A DNA stretch of 21,798 nucleotides, from contig CAYVUV010000245.1 in assembly GCA_964455095.1 (NCBI GenBank), positions 1-21,798 of the forward strand, read 5' to 3'. The notes beneath the pieces are model-generated. The model was not told where the DNA came from and ran no database searches. It worked only from the letters and a program-made list of their open reading frames with translations. This document shows, piece after piece, positions 1-5,838 of the stretch. Within the stretch, counting starts at the first letter, position 1. Every line of letters begins with the position of its first letter. The position numbers and the translations under genes were made by a program. The stretch is from CAYVUV01 sp964455095 (GTDB lineage: Bacteria > Desulfobacterota > Binatia > HRBIN30 > CADEER01).

Positions 1-48
1 CACGGGTTGGTTGCGTCGGTCCGGTTCAACCGAACGTTACAACCCGTG
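1..48. repeat. Nested palindrome at window start
   Basis: The outer arms CACGGGTTG (1-9) and CAACCCGTG (40-48) are perfect inverted complements. Between them the segment around 21-34 is itself palindromic (CGGTTCAACCG). The whole could form a hairpin or cruciform. It lies downstream of the minus-strand DUF420 gene and has no following T tract, so a simple terminator is not supported. It may be part of a larger element outside the window. Confidence 0.45.
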
Positions 49-72
49 GGGTGAGGCCTTCCAGATGATCTT

Positions 73-154
73 CAGGGGAGGTTTGCTTCTCCGCGCCGCG
101 GGATTCGGAATCGACCTCCCCCCGACCCCCTCCTTGGCAAGGAGGGGGAGCCAG
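73..154 (-). repeat. Dispersed palindromic element, copy A
   Basis: The core, read on the minus strand, is CCCCCTCCTTGCCAAGGAGG followed by further G, which is a near-perfect hairpin. It is followed by a G-run and GGAGGT, and ends about 60 bases later with GAGAAGC-ACCTCCCCT. The same succession of blocks, with a similar spacer length, recurs on the plus strand at 15252-15344. This makes it a dispersed intergenic element rather than chance low complexity. It lies just downstream of the minus-strand gene at 191-616. Confidence 0.7.
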
Positions 155-190
155 AGCGCCCTTCGTAGCGAAAAGGATCGAGGCAGCACG

Positions 191-616
191 CTAGTACGTC
201 ATCCCGTAGAGCAAGTAATAGATCAGCCATCCGCTGGCGGCGACGTACAGCCAGATCGGCAGTGTGATGCGCGCCAGGCGGGCGTGGGAGCGGTAGTCGC
301 GTTTCGCCAGCGCCAGGTAGATGAGTCGCAGCGCCAGCGGACCGACGGCGATGGCGAGGATGATGTGCGGGACCAGGTTGACGAAGTACACCGTCCGCCA
401 CAGGCCCGTGCCCGCGAACGGCTTCGAGCCGTAGAGCGACCAGCGCGTGACGTAGAAGACGAGGAAGAGGCCGGCGAACGCCGTCGCCGTGAGCATGGTG
501 TTGCGGTGCAGGGTCATGTCGCGGCGCCAGCGGATGAAGTACCACCCCAGCAACAAGCTGGCGCCGCTGAGGACGATGCAGGTGGTGCTGATCAAGGTGA
601 GTGTCTCGAGCGACAT
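191..616 (-). CDS. DUF420 family membrane protein
   Basis: This is a 141-residue, four-helix inner-membrane protein of the DUF420 family. Members such as staphylococcal CtaM are linked to haem-copper oxidase assembly. The family pattern is visible: an early helix, the His of TLHRN (about residue 37), a second helix ending FYVTRW, FxGTG, then YFVNLVPHIILA (His about 84), and finally SHARLARITLPIWLYVAASGW (His about 111). The start at 616 is chosen because GGAGGA lies five bases upstream on the minus strand; the longer open frame has no support. The gene is divergent from the PhoD-like gene, with about 138 bp between them. No oxidase genes are visible nearby, so a role in respiration is inferred from the family only. 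Confidence 0.88.
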   Translation of the reverse strand: MSLETLTLISTTCIVLSGASLLLGWYFIRWRRDMTLHRNTMLTATAFAGLFLVFYVTRWSLYGSKPFAGTGLWRTVYFVNLVPHIILAIAVGPLALRLIYLALAKRDYRSHARLARITLPIWLYVAASGWLIYYLLYGMTY

Positions 617-754
617 GCGGTCCTCCGGCGCCGCGCAGCGGCGGGCGTTGCGAAACCCGGACCCTAGCATGTCGCCGCCGGGCCGCGCATCTGGCCCCGC
701 CTGGACTTTTCCCCTGCCGCGCGGTTGAGTGCGCGACCGCGGAGGGCGCAAGCG

Positions 755-2230
755 ATGTCGCGAACGGGATCGGAGACGGTGGCCGTCGTACTGGTAGGGA
801 TGCTGTGTAGCGCCTGCGCAGTACGCATGCCGTTCTTCAGCGGCGACGCCCATCTGACGCATGGCGTCGCGGCGGGGGAGGTGACGGAGAACAGCGCGGT
901 GGTGTGGGCGCGTTGCGATGCCGCCGCGACGCTCCACGCGTCGCTGCAGCCGGCCGAAGGCGGCCCCACCCAAACCAAGCGCATCGCGGTCGACGGCACG
1001 CGCGACTTCACCGGCCGCCTGGCGTTCGACGAGCTCGCGCCCGGGACGACCTATGCGTACCGCGCCTGGTGCGGCGCCGAGGGTCAGAAGCCGGCCGGCG
1101 CCGCCGATGCACGCGGCGTGTTCCACACCCCGTCCGATCCCAGCGAGGCGCATCCGGTGCGCTTCGCCTGGGGGGGCGATGTCGGGGGCCAGAACGCCTG
1201 CCGCGACCAGTCGCTCGGATATCCGATCTTCGACAGGTTGCGCAGCGAGAAGATGGACTTCTTCATCGGCCTCGGCGACATGATCTACGCCGACGACGAT
1301 TGCCAGCCGACCGGCCGCTACCAGAACGCGCAGGTGCCGGGCCCGCCGGCGGCCGTGGATGTCCCAGGGTACTGGGCGCACTGGAAGTACAATCGCGAGG
1401 ACGAGAAGTTGCGGCGCTTCATGGCCGAAACGCCCTACTACGGCGTGTGGGACGACCACGAGATCGCCAACGACGCCGGCCCGCACAACGACATCGCGGC
1501 GCGCGCGCCCGGCGTGCACCTGCTGCCCATGGCCCGCACCGCCTTTCTCGACTATCAGCCGCTGGTCCCGCCGTACGACGACCCGACGCGCCTCTACCGG
1601 CGCGTGCGCTGGGGCAAGCACCTCGAGCTATTCCTGCTCGACACGCGCTCGTACCGCGATGCCAACAGCCAGGTCGACGATGCCGCGCATCCCAAGACCA
1701 TGCTCGGCGAGACGCAGCGCGCCTGGTTGCTCGACGCACTCGCCACCTCCGACGCGACGTGGAAGATCATCATCTCCAGCGTGCCGCTCTCCATTCCGAC
1801 CGGCAACCCCAACGGCCGCGACGGCTGGGCGAATTTCGAGCAGAACACCGGCTTCGAGCACGAAGCGTTGGCGATCGTCAACTTCCTGCACGACCGCAAG
1901 CTGCGCAATGTGGTGTGGTTGACCACCGACGTGCACTTCGCCACCGGCTTCCGCTACCGGCCGTTCCCCGCCGACCCGAGCTTCACCATGCTCGAGTTCA
2001 CCAGCGGCCCGCTCAACGCCGGCGTCATCATGCAGCTCTACATGGACTCGACCCTCAACCCCGAGCGGCTCTTCGCCTACGGTCCCGAGGCGATCGCCAA
2101 TTTCGACGAAGCACAGCGTTGGTTCAACTACGGCGTCGTCGACGTCGACCCCAACGGCCGCCTGGTCGTCCGCATCGTCAACGGCCTGGGCAAGACCGTC
2201 TACCGCCACGCCGCCGACCCTGCCGGTTGA
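755..2230 (+). CDS. PhoD-like metallophosphatase, predicted lipoprotein
   Basis: This 491-residue protein belongs to the PhoD alkaline phosphatase/phosphodiesterase family. An N-terminal hydrophobic segment ends LCSAC (Cys about 21), which fits a lipoprotein signal or a short signal peptide. A beta-sandwich domain (THGVAAGEVTENSAVVWAR, residues about 35-125) precedes the metallophosphatase core. Core motifs are GGDVGG (Asp about 142), GLGDMIYAD (about 175), VWDDHEIAND (about 232-240), FLLDTRSYRD and WLTTDVHFA (about 389-396). These are the expected metal and phosphate ligands. The ATG at 755 has GGAGG nine bases upstream; a TTG at 725 is a poorer start. The expected role is release of phosphate from phosphodiesters or monoesters outside the cytoplasm. 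No Pho box was recognised, and substrate preference cannot be read from sequence. Confidence 0.92.
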   Translation: MSRTGSETVAVVLVGMLCSACAVRMPFFSGDAHLTHGVAAGEVTENSAVVWARCDAAATLHASLQPAEGGPTQTKRIAVDGTRDFTGRLAFDELAPGTTYAYRAWCGAEGQKPAGAADARGVFHTPSDPSEAHPVRFAWGGDVGGQNACRDQSLGYPIFDRLRSEKMDFFIGLGDMIYADDDCQPTGRYQNAQVPGPPAAVDVPGYWAHWKYNREDEKLRRFMAETPYYGVWDDHEIANDAGPHNDIAARAPGVHLLPMARTAFLDYQPLVPPYDDPTRLYRRVRWGKHLELFLLDTRSYRDANSQVDDAAHPKTMLGETQRAWLLDALATSDATWKIIISSVPLSIPTGNPNGRDGWANFEQNTGFEHEALAIVNFLHDRKLRNVVWLTTDVHFATGFRYRPFPADPSFTMLEFTSGPLNAGVIMQLYMDSTLNPERLFAYGPEAIANFDEAQRWFNYGVVDVDPNGRLVVRIVNGLGKTVYRHAADPAG

Positions 2231-2253
2231 CTTGAAAGCAGGCGCTCACTAGA

Positions 2254-2271
2254 ATTGCGAAATTACGCAAT
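2254..2271. promoter_or_regulatory. Candidate ArsR operator palindrome
   Basis: ATTGCGAAATTACGCAAT has perfect 6-base arms (ATTGCG/CGCAAT) and a symmetric AATT centre, with one mismatched pair. CTAG flanks both sides (2249-2252 and 2272-2275), almost symmetrically. It lies 24 bp after the phosphatase stop and just ahead of the ArsR-type gene. AT-rich dyads of this size are typical binding sites for ArsR/SmtB repressors, so autoregulation of the ArsR-SulP pair is the natural inference. Confidence 0.72.
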
Positions 2272-2288
2272 CTAGCAAGAAGCCAAGC

Positions 2289-2624
2289 CTGAAGAAGAAG
2301 CGCGACTCCCAGGTCGCCCTGCGCCGTTTCAAGGCCGAAGTCTTCCAGGCCCTGGCCCATCCCACCCGCATTCACATCGCCGAGTGCCTGCAGGAGGGCG
2401 AGCTGCCCGTGAGCGTGCTCATCGAGCGCCTGGCGATCGAGCCGGCCAATCTGTCCCAGCATTTGGCAGTGCTGCGCGCCAAGGGGCTCGTCGTCAATCG
2501 CAAGGAGGGCGCGCAGGTATTCTACGCCCTGCGCGATCCGTTGCTGAGCGACGTGCTGCGGAGCATGCGGCGCTACTTCCAGGCCCACGTCGAGGACGCG
2601 CTGCGAATGCTGAGCGAGCTGTAA
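2289..2624 (+). CDS. ArsR-family winged-helix repressor (start uncertain)
   Basis: The reading frame is open from 2253 to 2624 and encodes an ArsR-type wHTH: FQALAHPTRIHIAECL, then LPVSVLIERLAIEPANLSQHLAVLRAKGLV (recognition helix) and the wing VNRKEGAQVFYALRDP. There is no ATG, GTG or TTG before the conserved ALAHPTR helix. The first ordinary start, GTG 2409, would remove that helix, so it is probably not the true start. I provisionally use CTG 2289 (then KKKRDSQ); ATT 2262, inside the operator, is the other option. No obvious metal-binding Cys pair is seen; the only Cys is in AECLQEG. The stop is followed immediately by the SulP gene, so the pair is almost certainly one transcript. The likely role is effector-responsive repression of the transporter. 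The effector is unknown. Confidence 0.8.
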   Translation: MKKKRDSQVALRRFKAEVFQALAHPTRIHIAECLQEGELPVSVLIERLAIEPANLSQHLAVLRAKGLVVNRKEGAQVFYALRDPLLSDVLRSMRRYFQAHVEDALRMLSEL

Positions 2625-2645
2625 ATGTCGCCGAAGGTGGGCGAC

Positions 2646-4352
2646 ATGAACGGTGGGCAGGGGTCAGCCGTCCCGTTGCCGAAGCTAGCGCTGTGTCTGC
2701 GCGACTACACGGGCGGCATCTTGGTCGCGGACGTCATCGCGGGCGTCACGGTGGGTCTCGTCGCGTTGCCGCTGGCAATGGCCTTTGCGATCGCCTCCGG
2801 TGTCGCGCCGCAGGCGGGGATCTACTGCGCGATCGTCGCCGGTTTCCTGATCTCGGCGCTGGGCGGATCGCGCACCCAGATCGGCGGCCCCACCGGGGCA
2901 TTTGTCGTCGTCGTCGCCGCGATCGTAAGCAAGCACGGCCTCGACGGGCTCTTCATGTGCACCATGATGGCCGGACTTGTCCTGATGCTGCTCGGGCTGA
3001 CGGGTCTGGGCACGGCGGTCAAGTTCATCCCGCGCCCAGTGGTCATCGGATTTACCAACGGCATCGCCGTGCTCATCGCCAGCACGCAGATCAAAGACCT
3101 GTTCGGGCTGACCATTGCCGAGGTGCCCGGCGATTTCCTGGGGCGCATCGAGGCGATCGGCGCCCACTGGGGCTCGCTGTCGTGGTCGGCGACGACGATG
3201 TCGGCGGCCGCCCTGGCGACGATGCTGGGCCTGCGGCGTTACGCCCCGGCGGTGCCGGGTTCGGTCGTCGCCCTGTTGGTCGGCACCGCGTTGGCCTGGG
3301 GCCTGGGCTTGCCGCTGGAGACCATCGAGGCGCGCTTCGGCGGCATCCCGAGCGGGCTGCCGACCTTCGCCATCCCGCACTTTCGCGCCGATCTGATTCT
3401 CCCCCTGCTCTCGCCGACGCTGACCGTGGCGATGCTGGGTGCGATCGAGTCGCTGCTCTCGGCCGTCGTCGCCGACCGCATGTCGGGGGACAAACACAAC
3501 CCGAACGTGGAGCTGTTCGCGCAGGGCGTCGCGAACATCTTCTCGCCGCTGGTGGGTGGACTGCCGGCCACCGGCGCCATCGCGCGCACCGCGACGAACA
3601 TCCGCTCGGGCGCGCGCACGCCGGTGGCCGGGATCGTCCACGCCCTGACCCTGCTCGTGGTCATCCTGGTGGCGGCACCGCTCGCGAAACACATTCCGCT
3701 GTGCGTGCTGGCGTCGATTCTGATGGTGGTGGCGTACAACATGGGCGAGTGGGCCGAGGTCCCGGAGATCCTCATGCTCAGTTGGGCCGACATCGCCGTG
3801 TGGGTCATCACCTTCACGCTGACGGTCCTGGCCGACCTCACCGTCGCCGTCGAAGCCGGGATGATCCTGGCGGCGCTGCTCTACATCCGCAAAGTGACAG
3901 TCACGACGACGGTCTCGCGCGTCACACCCGACTACGTCGAGGGCGGCGTCGCACACAGTCTGCAATCGAACCCGATTCCCGACGGCGTCGTCGTCTACCG
4001 CATCCACGGGCCGTTTCTGTTCGGCGCCACCGACAAGCTCGCGCTGATCGAAGAGGAGCTGGCCGAGCTCCCGCCAGTCGTGGTGCTGCGACTGCGCAAC
4101 ATGACCGCGATCGACGCCAGCGGCCTCCACGCCCTGGAGCACCTTGCGGACACGCTCCACGCCACCGGGCGTCACCTGGTGCTCTGCGGCATGCGCACCC
4201 AGCCGGCGAAGCTCATGCAGCAAGCAGAGTTCCATCGCCACATCGGCGAAGCCAACATCCAACCACACCTCGCCGCGGGTCTGGCGCGAGCCCGGGAGAT
4301 TCTCGCGCCGATGCCAGGGAACGCGACGCGAGTCGGCATGGCTGCCTCTTGA
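2646..4352 (+). CDS. SulP family anion transporter with STAS domain
   Basis: This inner-membrane SulP/SLC26-type permease has about 568 residues. The N-terminal signature is DYTGGILVADVIAGVTVGLVALPLAMAFAIASGV, then GGSRTQIGGPTGAF. About 10-14 hydrophobic segments follow up to about residue 420. The C-terminal STAS domain (about 440-550) carries VVVYRIHGPFLFGATDKL and NMTAIDASGLHALEHL; the Ser of DASG is the site equivalent to the phosphorylated Ser of anti-sigma antagonists. ATG 2646 is preferred because AAGGTGG lies five bases upstream. ATG 2625, abutting the repressor stop, would add seven residues. The substrate may be sulfate, bicarbonate, a dicarboxylate or another anion, and sequence alone does not decide. 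The adjacent ArsR gene implies regulated expression. Confidence 0.93.
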   Translation: MNGGQGSAVPLPKLALCLRDYTGGILVADVIAGVTVGLVALPLAMAFAIASGVAPQAGIYCAIVAGFLISALGGSRTQIGGPTGAFVVVVAAIVSKHGLDGLFMCTMMAGLVLMLLGLTGLGTAVKFIPRPVVIGFTNGIAVLIASTQIKDLFGLTIAEVPGDFLGRIEAIGAHWGSLSWSATTMSAAALATMLGLRRYAPAVPGSVVALLVGTALAWGLGLPLETIEARFGGIPSGLPTFAIPHFRADLILPLLSPTLTVAMLGAIESLLSAVVADRMSGDKHNPNVELFAQGVANIFSPLVGGLPATGAIARTATNIRSGARTPVAGIVHALTLLVVILVAAPLAKHIPLCVLASILMVVAYNMGEWAEVPEILMLSWADIAVWVITFTLTVLADLTVAVEAGMILAALLYIRKVTVTTTVSRVTPDYVEGGVAHSLQSNPIPDGVVVYRIHGPFLFGATDKLALIEEELAELPPVVVLRLRNMTAIDASGLHALEHLADTLHATGRHLVLCGMRTQPAKLMQQAEFHRHIGEANIQPHLAAGLARAREILAPMPGNATRVGMAAS

Positions 4353-4432
4353 ATCCAAGGCCTCTTGCGGTTGACCATCGCCCCCGCACTTGGCACAACC
4401 AGGCGGCATTGCGCTGCTGCAGGGGGAACGCG

Positions 4433-5101
4433 ATGAGCTCACTTCGGACGATTGGGTTGTGCGCGGCGACGGCGCTGCTCCTCACCGCGGCACCGGCAAC
4501 CGCGGCACAGCGGGTGTTTGTCTCCAGCACGACGAGCGCCGGCAACCTCGGCGGCCTCGATGGCGCCGACGCGACGTGCCAGCAGCTCGCCAATGCCGAG
4601 GGCTTGGGCGGCCTGTGGGTCGCCTGGCTATCCATCGCGAACGTCGACGCCATCGACCGGCTGAAGGGCAACGGACCCTTCGTACTGGTGGGCACCAACG
4701 AGGTCGTCGCAACCAGCCGAGCGCAGCTTACCAGCGGCAATCTGCAGAACGACATCGAACGAACCGAAAGCGGCACCCAGGTGCCGGCGTCGGTGTGGAC
4801 CGGAACCGACCCCGACGGCACCGCGGCCGCTAGCAACAGCTTCTGCAGCGGCTGGACTGACGCGACGAACGGTTCCTTCGGCCAGACCGGTTTCACACAG
4901 GAGACGGATGCCGACTGGACCAACGCCAACCAGATCTTCTGCAACCTCGACGCCCGCCTCTACTGCTTCGAGCAGGCCGCCTCGGCCGCGCCCGTGGTCT
5001 CGTGGACGGGGCTCGCCGCCCTGGTCGCCGTGCTGTCCCTCGCCGGCATGCTGATGATCAGCCGCCGGCCTCGATCGGCTTCCCCGCACCGGCTCGTCTG
5101 A
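4433..5101 (+). CDS. DUF1554 secreted protein with C-terminal membrane anchor
   Basis: This is a 222-residue exported protein. A signal peptide (LCAATALLLTAAPATA-AQ) is followed by a DUF1554-type domain (RVFVSSTTSAGNLGGLDGADATCQQLAN through WTDATNGSFGQTGF and IFCNLDARLYCFE). This is a lectin- or endostatin-like extracellular fold of unknown function. The conserved Cys residues could form disulfides. After the domain comes APVVSWTGLAALVAVLSLAGMLMI and then RRPRS. This small tail of a Ser-Trp-Gly motif, one helix and a basic end resembles the IPTL-CTERM class of surface-sorting tails. The ATG has AGGGGGAA about eight bases upstream. The gene stands 80 bp after the transporter, with no clear terminator between, but functional linkage is not evident. 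Confidence 0.82.
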   Translation: MSSLRTIGLCAATALLLTAAPATAAQRVFVSSTTSAGNLGGLDGADATCQQLANAEGLGGLWVAWLSIANVDAIDRLKGNGPFVLVGTNEVVATSRAQLTSGNLQNDIERTESGTQVPASVWTGTDPDGTAAASNSFCSGWTDATNGSFGQTGFTQETDADWTNANQIFCNLDARLYCFEQAASAAPVVSWTGLAALVAVLSLAGMLMISRRPRSASPHRLV

Positions 5102-5604
5102 CGCATTGACGCCCGGACCGACCGGACGCTGCTGGAAACCCAAGGCTTCCAGGTGACGCTGCTCGACGAGCGGCCGTCGTACATCGAAGCGCGCGTCGTC
5201 CGAGGCCACGATGTCGTGCTGGTCGAGTGGGCACGCGACAGCGCGTTTCGGTTGTTTCCATTGGTGGAGCATCCCGATCTGGGGCTCGTCCTGCATCCTT
5301 CGATCTGGCGACGAACAAGGTGCTCGCGCTGGTGGGTCGCCTCGAACCGCGCGACTGGATCGACGTCATCGAGTGTGACAGCCGCCTGCAGCCGCTCGGC
5401 TACCTGGCTTGGGCTGCAAGCGGCAAGGATCCAGGTTTCAGCCCGAAGGGCATCGTCGACGCCGCGGCGCAGAGCGGTCGTTACTCCTCGGCGGAAATCG
5501 ACGCTCTCGATTTCAGCGAACCACGTCCCGACACGGCAGACCTATCGCGCCGCTTTTCGGCATGGTGGAGAACCCCGCCCCGTGCTTCGACGGGCTCAGC
5601 ATGA
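5102..5604 (+). pseudogene. Degraded AbiEii-like nucleotidyltransferase remnant
   Basis: Two frames carry one continuous protein similarity. Frame A (from 5102) reads LLETQGFQVTLLDERPSYIE, then VRGHDVVLVEWARDSAFRLFPLVEHPDLGLVLHP. At about 5297-5300 it must shift by one base into frame B: FDLATNKVLALVGRLEPRDWIDVIECDSRLQPLGYLAWAASGKDPGFSP, then GRYSSAEIDALDF. The DLATNK-LALVGR-RDWID series is what I recall from the AbiEii/AbiGii-toxin nucleotidyltransferase family (DUF1814). A second shift near 5560 would continue as MVEN. The N-terminal third, including the catalytic GGT/DxD region, is absent; the remnant starts directly at the preceding gene's stop. The 3' end runs into a dispersed repeat. 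It is almost certainly non-functional. Confidence 0.7.
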
Positions 5605-5608
5605 GCGG
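5582..5608 (-). repeat. Dispersed hairpin element
   Basis: The plus strand reads GTGCTTCGACGGGCTCAGC followed by ATGAGCGG. GCTCA-GCA-TGAGC inside it is a perfect short hairpin. The motif 'GCTGAGCCxGTCGAAGCAC' is familiar as a dispersed intergenic repeat in many high-GC bacterial genomes. Here it caps the 3' end of the nucleotidyltransferase remnant and supplies that frame's stop codon. A copy-number search of the whole genome would be needed to confirm it. Confidence 0.5.
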
Positions 5609-5691
5609 TTTCGCCCCCCTTCTCTCCATAGGCCCATCGAAGTATATTCTTGAGCTCAACTGGCTGATCCGTTTTCACGGCTCGATCTCTA

Positions 5692-5718
5692 CTTCGTGAC
5701 CTTCGTGCTCTTCGTGGT
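5692..5718 (-). repeat. Tandem 9-mer (CACGAAG) repeat
   Basis: Three consecutive 9-mers are present on the plus strand: CTTCGTGAC, CTTCGTGCT and CTTCGTGGT (minus sense NNCACGAAG). This CACGAAG triplet series is a recognisable dispersed intergenic motif in several environmental phyla. It lies in the 234-bp space between the nucleotidyltransferase remnant and the esterase gene. No other gene is seen in that space. Confidence 0.55.
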
Positions 5719-5838
5719 GAACTCTTTCTCTGCTCAACGCTAGCGGCGCGTTTGACTTCTGCGTCGAACCTCCGCGACAAGTTGACGCTCCAACCAATAC
5801 CTCTCGAGATTCGCTTCTGAAGGAAAGGACATCGATCC

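Noticed and set aside
4390..4410. TTGGCAC with downstream TTGC, before the DUF1554 gene
   Set aside because: The halves are about twelve bases apart instead of about five, so it does not fit a sigma-54 site.
2685..4442. Long minus-strand open frame opposite the SulP gene
   Set aside because: Composition is charged and repetitive (Arg/Asp/Gln/His), as expected for the antisense of a membrane protein gene.
2384..5101. Very long plus-strand open frame (about 900 codons)
   Set aside because: Its first part is an out-of-frame shadow of the ArsR and SulP genes, rich in Arg/Ala; only the last 222 codons are a real protein.
5755..5838. TTGACT and TTGACG hexamers as -35 boxes for the esterase gene
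   Set aside because: No acceptable -10 hexamer lies 16-18 bases downstream of either.
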